In this document: one piece after another, positions 23,255 through 30,945 of the stretch
Numbering within the stretch: position 1 is the first letter of the stretch
How the letters are laid out: each line of letters opens with the position of its first letter
Source of the DNA: JADFOB01 sp964651325
Lineage (GTDB): Bacteria > Planctomycetota > Phycisphaerae > UBA1845
DNA: 33,881 nucleotides
Direction of reading: 5' to 3'
Assembly (NCBI GenBank): GCA_964651325.1
Contig: CAZYXP010000007.1
Coordinates: forward strand, 1 to 33,881
Notes under the pieces: generated by a model
Seen by the model: only the letters and a program-made list of their open reading frames with translations
Database searches by the model: none
What the model was told of the DNA's origin: nothing
Made by a program: the position numbers and the translations under genes

Positions 23255-23439
23255 TGGCCACAAAAGCGTGGATACGCAAGGCGGAGCGAACGCCCAAATT
23301 TGCCGTTCGAGGCGTGCGTCGTTGCAAGCTGTGCGGGCGGGTGCGGGCTGTGTACCGGAAGTTTCAGGTGTGCCGCATTTGTTTCCGCGAATTGGCTCAC
23401 GAGGGCATGATTCCCGGCGTGCGTAAGGCCAGTTGGTAG
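23254..23439 (+). CDS. rpsN: 30S ribosomal protein S14, zinc-binding type (uS14)
   Basis: S14 is a 30S head protein. The 61-residue form with Cys24, Cys27, Cys40 and Cys43 (CKLC and CRIC) is the zinc-dependent short type. Zinc-free paralogues are longer and often induced under zinc starvation; none is seen here. The ATG overlaps the last base of the rplE stop codon, the tightest junction in the window. The C-terminus PGVRKASW is family-typical. Confidence 0.97.
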   Translation: MATKAWIRKAERTPKFAVRGVRRCKLCGRVRAVYRKFQVCRICFRELAHEGMIPGVRKASW

Positions 23440-23495
23440 AGGCCGTGACAAGTCCGTGGACGGAACTGGTTAGGTAGCAACGGAAGGTTGGAATC

Positions 23496-23891
23496 ATGTG
23501 GTCAGATCCGATAGCGGATATGTTGACGAGAATTCGAAATGCGGCGCGTGTACGGCGCAAGCAGGTAAAGATTCCCTCTTCAAAGCTCAAAGTCGGCATT
23601 GCCGGTGTTCTCAAGGAAGAGGGGTATATCGAGGGGTTTGACGTCATTGAAGACACGCGTCAAGGCATTCTTCGGATCGATTTGAAGTACGGCCAGCGTG
23701 GCGAGGACGTCATCCACAAGATCGAGCGCGTATCGCGCGGATCGCGCCGGGTTTACAAGGGCGTTTCGGGCATCCCGCGCGTTTTGGACGGGTTGGGCAT
23801 TGCGATAATCTCGACGAGCCAGGGCGTGCTGAGCGACCGGGTCTGCCGTGAGAAAAATGTCGGTGGCGAGTTGATTTGTACGGTCTGTTGA
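23496..23891 (+). CDS. rpsH: 30S ribosomal protein S8 (uS8)
   Basis: S8 is a central 30S assembly protein and, in E. coli, the repressor of the spc operon. It has 131 residues. The N-terminal DPIADMLTRIRNAARV and the C-terminal GIAIISTSQGVLSDRVCRE blocks are diagnostic. It ends in CTVC instead of the usual aromatic residue. GGAAGG precedes the ATG at 23496. The last codons and the TGA stop lie within the first copy of a 14-bp direct repeat. I could not identify an S8-binding site around rplE. Confidence 0.97.
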   Translation: MWSDPIADMLTRIRNAARVRRKQVKIPSSKLKVGIAGVLKEEGYIEGFDVIEDTRQGILRIDLKYGQRGEDVIHKIERVSRGSRRVYKGVSGIPRVLDGLGIAIISTSQGVLSDRVCREKNVGGELICTVC

Positions 23892-23911
23892 TTGGTGCGG
23901 TCTGTTGATTG
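23881..23911 (+). repeat. 14-bp direct repeat spanning the rpsH stop codon
   Basis: CGGTCTGTTGATTG occurs at 23881-23894 and again at 23898-23911 (period 17). The first copy includes the last S8 codons and the TGA; the second lies just outside the gene. It looks like a short duplication of the gene end, by slippage or short-homology repair. Confidence 0.85.
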
Positions 23912-24052
23912 TTTGGTTGTCGCCGGCTCGGTTGTTCCGGGTTGGCGCATGGCATGGCCCCTGCGTGTTGAGTGCTGTGCGAGCGGCGTATGGCCGTGGC
24001 CCAAGATGGGTCGAAATGAGCGACGGATCGGAATAGTAGTAAGGGACGGTCG

Positions 24053-24649
24053 ATGTCAAGAGTAGGCAAAACTCCGGTGCCTGTGCCCTCGGGTGTTAAC
24101 GTAGCCGTAGCCGGCAGCGAGATCACCGTGAAGGGGTCGAAGGGAACGTTGGCTTGGCGCTTTCCGGATTCGGCCCGCGTGGCCTACGATGAGGCTGCCA
24201 AGCAGGTAGCCGTTTCGCGCACGGATGACCGCAAGCAGAGCCGGGCCAATCACGGCCTTACGCGGGCCCTGATCGCCAACATGATTCAGGGCGTCAGCAA
24301 CGGATTCGAGCGGCGTTTGCAGATATACGGCACGGGCTACAACTGCAAGCTTCAGGGAAACACCCTCCACTTGAACGTCGGCTTCATGGGGCGGCGGCGC
24401 GGTTTGGGATCTCAGTTTGAGATTCCGGTACCCACCGGGCTCGAGGTGGTGATTGAGCGGGAATCGGCCCGCGGCGAAACCGACCCGGCTCAATTGCTCA
24501 TCAAAGGGTGCGATCGGCAACTGGTCGGTCAATTCGCGGCCGAGATTCGCGCCCTGAGGAAGACCGAGCCCTACAAGGGCAAGGGCATCCGGTATGAAGG
24601 CGAAGTGGTCAAGCGCAAGCAGGGCAAGGCGCTCAGCGGAACGGGCTAA
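24053..24649 (+). CDS. rplF: 50S ribosomal protein L6 (uL6)
   Basis: L6 lies at the factor-binding site near the sarcin-ricin loop. The product is 198 residues (E. coli 177). The start MSRVGKTPVPVPSGVNV and the C-terminal KTEPYKGKGIRYEGEVVKRK are hallmarks. About 20 extra residues lie mostly in internal loops and at the C-terminus. AAGGGACGG precedes the ATG. It follows rpsH after a 161-nt gap that has no recognisable gene. Confidence 0.97.
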   Translation: MSRVGKTPVPVPSGVNVAVAGSEITVKGSKGTLAWRFPDSARVAYDEAAKQVAVSRTDDRKQSRANHGLTRALIANMIQGVSNGFERRLQIYGTGYNCKLQGNTLHLNVGFMGRRRGLGSQFEIPVPTGLEVVIERESARGETDPAQLLIKGCDRQLVGQFAAEIRALRKTEPYKGKGIRYEGEVVKRKQGKALSGTG

Positions 24650-24706
24650 GGCAAACGCAAGTAGGCGTTTTTGCGATCAATTGGCGATCTGGATAGTAGG
24701 TGGTTC

Positions 24707-25075
24707 ATGGCTGACGTACTAGTCAAAGCGAAACGAAGGCGGCGCCGCAAGCTCGGCATACGCAAACGCGTAGTCGGATGCGCCGAACGGCCGCGGCTGA
24801 CGGTGTTTCGCTCATCAAAGCATATTTACGCTCAGATTATCGATGACCAGCGCGGCGCCACGCTCTGCGAGGTCAGCACGCGAAGCAAGGATTTACGCGA
24901 TCAGATCAAAAACGGCGGCAATGTTTCCGCGGCCAAGCTGATTGGCGCTGCCATGGCGAAACGGGCTCAAGAAAAGAACATCGAGTCTGTCTGCTTTGAT
25001 CGCAACGGATATAAGTTTCACGGCCGGGTCAAAGGGCTCGCCGATGCGGCCCGCGAGGCTGGCTTGAAATTCTAG
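24707..25075 (+). CDS. rplR: 50S ribosomal protein L18 (uL18)
   Basis: L18 binds 5S rRNA in the central protuberance with L5. The 122-residue product has the basic N-terminal KAKRRRRRKLGIRKRV, the RPRLTVFRSSKHIYAQIIDD strand and the C-terminal GRVKGLADAAREAGLKF. The ATG at 24707 follows AGGTGG closely (3 nt), with GGAT slightly further upstream; an in-frame start at 24671 would add non-conserved residues. The order rplF-rplR-rpsE is canonical. Confidence 0.96.
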   Translation: MADVLVKAKRRRRRKLGIRKRVVGCAERPRLTVFRSSKHIYAQIIDDQRGATLCEVSTRSKDLRDQIKNGGNVSAAKLIGAAMAKRAQEKNIESVCFDRNGYKFHGRVKGLADAAREAGLKF

Positions 25076-25197
25076 ATTGGCCAACGCGGGCTGGTCCGCG
25101 AAGGCGTGGCGTCCCACTAGAGCGGCGACCACGGAGACCGGAGAATCAATTGGGTTCTCGGTCATGGGAGTTAACGGCACGCTGCTAAGAGGCAATC

Positions 25198-25698
25198 ATG
25201 GCTGAAAGACGTTTTGGGGATAAGGATGATTCTGGGCTCGGCGAAATGGTCGTCCGCATCTATCGATGCGCGACGGTGGTTCGCGGTGGTCGGCGTTTCA
25301 GCTTTGGCAGCTTGGTGGTGGTCGGTGACCGCGACGGCAGCGTCGGCATCGGCTATGGCAAGGCTAAGGAGGTCCCGTTTTCCGTGGAGAAGGGCAAGAA
25401 GATTGCCACACGAAGCATGATTCGGATGAACCTGGTCAACGGTACCCTTCCGCATAGGGTGATTGGCCGGTTCGGGGCCAGCAAGGTTGTGATGGTGCCG
25501 GCGTCTGCGGGTACCGGCGTGATTGCCGGCGGCAGCGTTCGTGCTGTGCTAGAGCTGGTCGGCGTTCGCGACGTGCTCACCAAGAGCTACGGCTCAAACT
25601 CACCGAAAAACCTCGTTCGGGCGACGTTTGAAGGACTTAGGCAACTAATTACGCGTGAGGAAGTGGAGCGGCTTCGCGGCGTTAAGCTGGCAAGCTAG
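25198..25698 (+). CDS. rpsE: 30S ribosomal protein S5 (uS5)
   Basis: S5 affects decoding fidelity and mRNA unwinding and borders the spectinomycin site. It has 166 residues, the family length. The double-stranded RNA-binding-like domain contains RGGRRFSFGSLVVVGDRDG and GIGYGKAKEVP; the C-terminal domain contains ASAGTGVIAGGSVRAVLELV. The ATG at 25198 starts MAERRFG. The rplO start lies 9 nt after the stop, leaving no room for rpmD, which normally stands here. Confidence 0.98.
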   Translation: MAERRFGDKDDSGLGEMVVRIYRCATVVRGGRRFSFGSLVVVGDRDGSVGIGYGKAKEVPFSVEKGKKIATRSMIRMNLVNGTLPHRVIGRFGASKVVMVPASAGTGVIAGGSVRAVLELVGVRDVLTKSYGSNSPKNLVRATFEGLRQLITREEVERLRGVKLAS

Positions 25699-25707
25699 TC
25701 TTTGACG

Positions 25708-26154
25708 ATGAATATCACTGAAATAACCAAACTGGCCGGCAAAGACCGACGAGCCAAGCGGGTGGGTCGGGGCCGAGCTTCGGGTAAGGGTAAGACCTGC
25801 GGTCGGGGCCACAAGGGAGCGGGGTCGCGCGCGGGATCGAAGCGCTTCGGGATGCTGGAAGGCGGGCAAATGCCGACGTTTCGGCGTTTGCCCAAGCGCG
25901 GGTTTAGCAATGCTTTGTTCCGTAACCGATTCAGCGTGGTGAACGTTGAATCGCTGGAATCGCGATTTGAGGCCGGTGCTCACGTGACGTCTCAAGCGCT
26001 GAGCGAATGTGGCTTGATTCGCAATCTGAAGCTTCCGGTGAAGATTTTGGGTGATGGCGCCCTAACCAAGAAGTTGACGGTTGACGTCGCCAAGGTGAGC
26101 AAGTCGGCGCGAGAGAAAATCGAATCCGCCGGTGGCAAGATCAATTTTGTTTGA
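25708..26154 (+). CDS. rplO: 50S ribosomal protein L15 (uL15)
   Basis: L15 is a late-assembly 50S protein with a long basic N-terminal extension. The 148-residue product has RVGRGRASGKGKTCGRGHKG and GFEGGQ-like sequence (MLEGGQMPTFRRLPKRGF), both characteristic. The ATG at 25708 was preferred over a TTG at 25702. No clear Shine-Dalgarno sequence precedes it, so it probably depends on coupling with rpsE, which ends 9 nt upstream. secY follows after 126 nt. Confidence 0.97.
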   Translation: MNITEITKLAGKDRRAKRVGRGRASGKGKTCGRGHKGAGSRAGSKRFGMLEGGQMPTFRRLPKRGFSNALFRNRFSVVNVESLESRFEAGAHVTSQALSECGLIRNLKLPVKILGDGALTKKLTVDVAKVSKSAREKIESAGGKINFV

Positions 26155-26280
26155 TCCTGCCCGGCGACGGATCAGCCCCTTTTGTGGGGTGGCCGTGGAG
26201 TTTGCACGGGGTCCGTTGATGAGAATTCGTCTTTGGTTGTACCGCTGCGAAGAAGCGGGTGGAAACGGTAGCAAGTAGTT

Positions 26281-27651
26281 ATGTTCTCGACCCTACTTAA
26301 TGTTTTCAAGATTCCTGAGCTGCGTAACAAGATTTTGTTTACGCTGGCTATGCTCGGGATCTATCGCATCGGTTTCTATGTTCCGGTTCCGGGCGTGGAT
26401 CAGAGTGCGATGCTCGCGGGGATGGGCGGCGGAGGCGGTGGTGGATTTGGCGACTTGATGGAGCATTTTCAGCTCTTTACAGGCGGAAACCTGCGCCAAA
26501 GCACGATCTTCGGCCTTGGGATCATGCCATATATTACGGCGTCGATCATCTTTCAGATTCTCGTAACGGTGGTCCCTTCTCTCGAGAAACTCTCCCAGGA
26601 GGGCGATTCCGGTCGCCGCAAGATTCAGGAATATACGCGATATGCCACGGTAGCGATCTGCGTCGTCAATGCGATTGTCTGGATGAAATACTTGGCGGCC
26701 AGCGATTTCATCTTCCCCCACTATATCGGTTCCTGGTTTGGCCTTTCGTTCAGCTATTGGCTGTTTGCGGTATTGATCCTCACGACGGGAACAGTGTTCC
26801 TGATGTGGTTGGGCGAGCAGATCGACGAATACGGTATCGGAAGCGGCATTTCGCTGATTATCATGGCTGGCATTGTGGTGCGAATGCCTGGCGCGGTGCT
26901 TCAGGTTTACAACAATTTCAGCTTGAGGGGCAGCGCGCCCGGCAGTATGGATTTGACCAAAGTCTTGATGCTGCTGGTGATGTTCGTGGCGGTTGTGGCC
27001 GGTTCGATTCTGATTACGCAAGGCCAGCGGCGCATTCCCATTCAGCAGGCCAAGCAGACCCGCGGCCGTCGGGTCGTCGGCGGCCAGCGACATTACCTGC
27101 CATTGCGGGTAAATCACGGCGGTGTGATGCCGATCATCTTTGCCAGCTCGATGTTGATTTTCCCGAGCATGCTGCTTGGTGTGGCCGCGAACTGGTGGCC
27201 CAACGGGTTTTGGATCTTCCTTCGAGGCGCTTTTCAGTCGGGCCAGTTCTTCTACATCCTGTTCTACATCGTAGCGATTTACTTCTTCGCATATTTCTGG
27301 ACGACCGTTCAATTTCGCCCCAAGGAAATGGCAAACAACTTGCGAGACTACGGGAGCTTTATTCCCGGTTTGAGGCCTGGAAAGCGTACGGCGGATTATC
27401 TGGATCGTGTCATGGGTAGGATTACCTACGTCGGAGCGGCCTTTCTTGCGATTATCGCCATCATTCCGATGCTCGTCAGTAGTTCCCTGAAGATTCCCTT
27501 TGCGGTTTCAGCCTTCTTGGGTGGAACGGGATTGCTGATTGTGGTTAGTGTCACACTTGACCTTGTCCAGCGCATCGAGGCCGGCCTGATTATGCGAAAC
27601 TACAAGGGCTTCCTTGGGAACGAGGGGCCGATTAAGGGTGCTCGCATGTAG
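26281..27651 (+). CDS. secY: Preprotein translocase channel subunit SecY
   Basis: SecY forms the protein-conducting channel of the Sec translocon in the cytoplasmic membrane. The product has 456 residues with about ten hydrophobic segments. Family landmarks are RIGFYVPVPGVD, FGLGIMPYITASIIFQIL, QIDEYGIGSGISLIIMAGIV, LPLRVNHGGVMPIIFASS and the C-terminal RNYKGFLGNEGPIKGARM. A run of seven glycines (49-55) sits in the first extracytoplasmic loop near the plug. The ATG at 26281 has only a weak ribosome binding site. adk, which often separates secY and map, is absent. Confidence 0.98.
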   Translation: MFSTLLNVFKIPELRNKILFTLAMLGIYRIGFYVPVPGVDQSAMLAGMGGGGGGGFGDLMEHFQLFTGGNLRQSTIFGLGIMPYITASIIFQILVTVVPSLEKLSQEGDSGRRKIQEYTRYATVAICVVNAIVWMKYLAASDFIFPHYIGSWFGLSFSYWLFAVLILTTGTVFLMWLGEQIDEYGIGSGISLIIMAGIVVRMPGAVLQVYNNFSLRGSAPGSMDLTKVLMLLVMFVAVVAGSILITQGQRRIPIQQAKQTRGRRVVGGQRHYLPLRVNHGGVMPIIFASSMLIFPSMLLGVAANWWPNGFWIFLRGAFQSGQFFYILFYIVAIYFFAYFWTTVQFRPKEMANNLRDYGSFIPGLRPGKRTADYLDRVMGRITYVGAAFLAIIAIIPMLVSSSLKIPFAVSAFLGGTGLLIVVSVTLDLVQRIEAGLIMRNYKGFLGNEGPIKGARM

Positions 27652-27722
27652 CGAGGGGCGACGTTGCACGTTGCCGGGTGATCTTTTCGGTGCGTTTACG
27701 GCGGGGTGGGTAAGGTGGTCCG

Positions 27723-28514
27723 ATGCGGGCGAAAGATATTATTCTAAAAAGCCCGCGAGAAATAGAATTGATGCGGGATGCGAATCGGGTCGTATTCCGC
27801 GTCCACGAGAAAATGCGGGAGTTGGTCCGGCCTGGTGTGACGACGGCGGAGCTCAACGACGTTGCGGAGGCGGTAATAAAGGAAAATGGCGGAATCGCCC
27901 TGTTCAAGGGGGTCGAGAATCCCCAGGCAGATTTCCCGTTTCCAGCGGCACTTTGCACGAGCGTCAACGAGGTCCTGGTCCACGGAATACCCGATGACCG
28001 GAAACTCGAAGACGGCGACATTGTCAGCATCGATTGCGGCGTTAAGCTGGCAGGATATTGTGGCGATGCCGCGCAGACGCTGCCCGTGGGCAACGTTAGC
28101 CGCAAGGCCGAGCAGTTGATGGATGTCACTCGCCGGGCGTTGGACTTGGCGATTGAGATGGTTCGCCCGGGTCGGATGTGGAGCGAGGTGGCGACGGCCA
28201 TTCAAGCGCTCGTTGAGGACGAGAAATTCTCCGTGGTGCGCGACTTCGTCGGCCACGGCATTGGTCGCGAAATGCACGAAGAGCCAAAAGTTCCCAACTA
28301 TTGGGATGGCAAGCAAAACTGGATGGACTTTGAGTTGGTCCCCGGCCTGGTCGTGGCGATCGAGCCCATGGTGAATGTTGGATCTCGACGCGTCGAGTAT
28401 GGCGGGCCCGGAAAATGGGCGGTCATGACCAGGGATCGGACGTTGGCGGCCCATTTCGAGCATTCGCTGGCCGTGGTGGACAGCGGAGCCGACGTGTTAA
28501 GTGACGGGCGATAG
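27723..28514 (+). CDS. map: Methionine aminopeptidase type I
   Basis: This is a cytosolic metalloprotease that removes the initiator methionine from new proteins. The 263-residue product has the pita-bread fold signature and all five metal ligands: Asp104, Asp115, His178 (in VGHGIGREMHE), Glu214 (in AIEPMVNVG) and Glu246 (in HFEHSLAV). There is no N-terminal zinc-finger extension, so it is the short bacterial form. It follows secY after 71 nt, and rpmJ rather than infA comes next. Confidence 0.97.
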   Translation: MRAKDIILKSPREIELMRDANRVVFRVHEKMRELVRPGVTTAELNDVAEAVIKENGGIALFKGVENPQADFPFPAALCTSVNEVLVHGIPDDRKLEDGDIVSIDCGVKLAGYCGDAAQTLPVGNVSRKAEQLMDVTRRALDLAIEMVRPGRMWSEVATAIQALVEDEKFSVVRDFVGHGIGREMHEEPKVPNYWDGKQNWMDFELVPGLVVAIEPMVNVGSRRVEYGGPGKWAVMTRDRTLAAHFEHSLAVVDSGADVLSDGR

Positions 28515-28590
28515 GACGAGCGGTCTTGGCTCCCGCGGTCGGCGTGGGATGCCGGGTTTGTTTGTGTAGGGGCATCGGAGGTAAGAATCG

Positions 28591-28704
28591 ATGAAAGTGC
28601 GAGCCAGCGTTCGGCGCATGTGCGAGAACTGCAAAATTGTCAAGCGTAAGGGGGTGGTTCGGGTGATCTGCACAAACCCGCGCCACAAGCAACGCCAAGG
28701 TTAA
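28591..28704 (+). CDS. rpmJ: 50S ribosomal protein L36 (bL36), zinc-binding type
   Basis: This is a 37-residue protein of the 50S subunit. The start MKVRASVRRMCENCKIVKRK and the end NPRHKQRQG are diagnostic. The zinc ligands Cys11, Cys14, Cys27 and His32 are all present, so this is the zinc-containing form. GGAGGT (28577-28582) lies 8 nt before the ATG, one of the best ribosome binding sites in the window. The TAA stop is part of the AAGGAG Shine-Dalgarno sequence of rpsM. infA, usual immediately upstream in many bacteria, is missing. Confidence 0.97.
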   Translation: MKVRASVRRMCENCKIVKRKGVVRVICTNPRHKQRQG

Positions 28705-28715
28705 GGAGCTTTTTC

Positions 28716-29099
28716 GTGCCACGTATCTCAGGTGTTGATATACCACCCAACAAGCGTATCGAGTATTCCATTCGATATATCCACGGGATCGGCCCCAAGG
28801 TCGGTTTGGATATCCTCAAGGAAGCTCAGATCGAAATCGGCGTGAAGGCCAGAGAGCTGACGGAAGAGGAAGTCGCCCGGATTGCCGCGGTGATTGATCG
28901 TGGCTACCAAGTCGAGGGTCAGCTTCGGCGTATGGTTCAGTCCAACATCGCGCGATTGAAAGACATTCGATGCTATCGGGGGATGCGCCATCGGGCCCAT
29001 TTGCCGGTGCGGGGGCAGCGAACGCGCACGAACGCGCGGACGCGCAAGGGACGGAAGAAAACCGTGGCCGGCAAGCGCGGCGTTAAGGAACTTCGTTAA
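28716..29099 (+). CDS. rpsM: 30S ribosomal protein S13 (uS13)
   Basis: S13 is a 30S head protein forming intersubunit bridges with L5 and touching P-site tRNA by its tail. It has 127 residues. The start is GTG at 28716 (MPRISGVDIPPNKRIE), 7 nt after AAGGAG. The conserved YIHGIG and the CYRGMRHRAHLPVRGQRTRT motif near the end are diagnostic. The C-terminal tail is basic (GRKKTVAGKRGVKELR). rpmJ-rpsM-rpsK order is canonical. Confidence 0.97.
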   Translation: MPRISGVDIPPNKRIEYSIRYIHGIGPKVGLDILKEAQIEIGVKARELTEEEVARIAAVIDRGYQVEGQLRRMVQSNIARLKDIRCYRGMRHRAHLPVRGQRTRTNARTRKGRKKTVAGKRGVKELR

Positions 29100-29126
29100 G
29101 AGTCTTTTTTGGAGTAGAGTTGACAA

Positions 29127-29510
29127 GTGGCCAAACGAGGCGGCAAACGCAAAGTTCGTAGAAATGTGGCTCGCGGAATCGCGCACATTCGGGCGAGTTT
29201 CAACAACACCCTTGTAACCATCACGGACCTAAACGGCGATGTGCTCTGTCGAGCGTCGGCGGGGACTGTCGGATTTAAGGGGACGCGAAAGAGTACGCCG
29301 TTCGCAGCGCAACGTGCGGTGGAGCAGGCTGCATCAGCAGCCAGGAAAATGGGCATGGTGGAAGTCGATGTTCGGGTCAGCGGTCCGGGGAGCGGCCGGG
29401 ATTCGGCGATTACAGCGCTCGTGTCCACGGGGATTCGGGTCCAGTCGATCGAGGACGTAACACCGCTTCCCCACAACGGGTGCCGCCCGTCCAAAAAGCG
29501 GCGCGTTTGA
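29127..29510 (+). CDS. rpsK: 30S ribosomal protein S11 (uS11)
   Basis: S11 lies on the 30S platform beside the mRNA exit. The 127-residue product starts with GTG at 29127 (MAKRGGKRKVRRNVARG). Diagnostic stretches are AHIRASFNNTLVTITDLNG, GFKGTRKSTPFAAQ and the end HNGCRPSKKRRV. The nearest Shine-Dalgarno sequence, GGAG, is rather far (13 nt). rpsD is expected next in the alpha operon but is replaced by a 200-nt non-coding spacer before rpoA. Confidence 0.97.
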   Translation: MAKRGGKRKVRRNVARGIAHIRASFNNTLVTITDLNGDVLCRASAGTVGFKGTRKSTPFAAQRAVEQAASAARKMGMVEVDVRVSGPGSGRDSAITALVSTGIRVQSIEDVTPLPHNGCRPSKKRRV

Positions 29511-29710
29511 CAGGCTGCGCGTGGCCTGTTGCGTAGAAGGATGCACGGTCGTTTCGGGAAAGCCTGACAGCGCCGAAGACCCGGCCCCGGAATCCGATGC
29601 GAGCCGTTTTTGTAGAGAATTGATACTCCGCTGCCCAATCCGGCCTACAACGGCCATGGCGGGCAGGTCGGAACGAATTGATCGCGAACACCCGATTGGA
29701 GATCTTCCCG
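29511..29710 (+). other. 200-nt spacer where rpsD would be expected
   Basis: The interval between rpsK and rpoA contains no S4 gene or recognisable remnant in any frame. It holds a weak 6-bp hairpin ACAGGC/GCCTGT (29510-29529) without a T-run. A TTGATA at 29620-29625 has only poor -10 partners downstream. The rpoA ribosome binding site GGAG is at 29698-29701. Confidence 0.7.
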
Positions 29711-30880
29711 ATGCGCATTAGGTGGCGAGGATTGGAGTTGCCAGGTCGTATTCTCCGCGACGAGACGCCCCATCCCAAGGAATACGGACGGTTTTCCGTG
29801 GAGCCGTTTGAACAGGGAATCGGAACAACGATAGGGAACTCGTTGCGCCGCGTACTGCTTTCGAGCCTTGAAGGGGCGGCGATAACCAGCATCAAGATAG
29901 AGGGCGTAGCCCACGAGTTTAGCAGCATAGATGGAGTCATGGAGGATGTGACGGACATCGTCCTGAATGTGAAAGGGATCGTGCTTCGATTGGATTCGGA
30001 CGGTCCGGCGAGCCTGGTTCTAGAACGTAACGAGTCCGGAGTGCTTACCGCCGGCGACATGGCGTGTGATCCGTCCGTGGTGATTACCAATCCGGAGCAC
30101 CACATCCTAACACTGACCGATGATGTTCCCTTTCGAATGGAACTGACGGCGAACACGGGGCGTGGTTATGCGACGGCAAGTGAGAATCGCGCGCCGGAGC
30201 AGGAAATAGGCGTCATTCCAGTGGATTCGGTTTTCTCACCCGTGGTTCGGGTGCGGTATCGGACCGAGGACATGCGCGTCGATGACAGGACGAACTACGA
30301 TCGCCTGATTCTCGAAGTGTGGACGAAGGGGACCGTGCTTCCGGAAGACGCGATCGTCGAAGCGGGAATGATCTTGCGCAAGCATCTCAACCCGTTTGTC
30401 ATGTACCACGAGCTTGGTGCGGAGATCAGCAAGCCGCCGGCTCGAACGGCCGCGGTTTCGGACGGAAGCGTTGATTCTGTTGTCGATGAATTGTTGGACA
30501 AGCCTGTTTCCGTCTTGAACCTTTCGGTTCGGGCAAGCAATTGCCTGGAGGCGGCGCGGATCTTGACCGTACGCGAATTGGTGTCGCGGACGGAGCCGGA
30601 GTTGCTTCGTGTTCGCAGCTTTGGCAAGACTTCGCTTGACGAAGTGGAGCTCAAGCTTAAGGAATTGGATCTCGCCCTCGGGATGGATGTTGGCGGCGAA
30701 CTCGTCGATATCGGCGAATTTCCCGCTGCTGCACCAAGCGTTGATTCTGGTGCCGCCTCGATGGGGCTGCCGGGAGACACCGTTGGCGGAATCGGGCAAG
30801 GGAATCAAGAGAAAACGGATCATACCGGTTTGCCGGAGGCGGGGACCGGGCCGATGGAAGTGTTTACGATGGGCGACTAG
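29711..30880 (+). CDS. rpoA: DNA-directed RNA polymerase subunit alpha
   Basis: Alpha dimerises to start RNA polymerase assembly and contacts UP elements and activators. The product is 389 residues (E. coli 329). The N-terminal domain carries EPFEQGIGTTIGNSLRRVLL. The C-terminal domain has LSVRASNCLEAARIL, in which Arg274 and Asn277 correspond to E. coli DNA-contact residues Arg265 and Asn268. After this domain ends near LALGMDV (about 324) comes a tail of about 65 Gly/Ser/Pro/acidic residues that is not part of the core fold. The ATG at 29711 follows GGAG at 9 nt; a TTG at 29678 was rejected as a start. Confidence 0.98.
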   Translation: MRIRWRGLELPGRILRDETPHPKEYGRFSVEPFEQGIGTTIGNSLRRVLLSSLEGAAITSIKIEGVAHEFSSIDGVMEDVTDIVLNVKGIVLRLDSDGPASLVLERNESGVLTAGDMACDPSVVITNPEHHILTLTDDVPFRMELTANTGRGYATASENRAPEQEIGVIPVDSVFSPVVRVRYRTEDMRVDDRTNYDRLILEVWTKGTVLPEDAIVEAGMILRKHLNPFVMYHELGAEISKPPARTAAVSDGSVDSVVDELLDKPVSVLNLSVRASNCLEAARILTVRELVSRTEPELLRVRSFGKTSLDEVELKLKELDLALGMDVGGELVDIGEFPAAAPSVDSGAASMGLPGDTVGGIGQGNQEKTDHTGLPEAGTGPMEVFTMGD

Positions 30881-30945
30881 ACGCCGATGGCGGGGGTCAA
30901 ACTCCGCCGGTGCGCAAACTGACCGAGCAAGGCGATGATAGAGTC

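Noticed and set aside
23889..24064. Read-through of the rpsH TGA into an open frame reaching rplF (possible selenocysteine or extension)
   Set aside because: S8 is already full length at the TGA. The downstream frame is only about 57 codons, shows no conserved features, and such a length is not improbable at this GC content.
26293..27312. 339-codon minus-strand frame opposite secY
   Set aside because: Antisense shadow; the His/Asn/Arg-rich composition is what reverse-reading membrane codons gives.
29120..29125. TTGACA immediately before rpsK as a promoter
   Set aside because: The matching -10 position falls inside rpsK and reads GCAAAC, so no promoter is supported.
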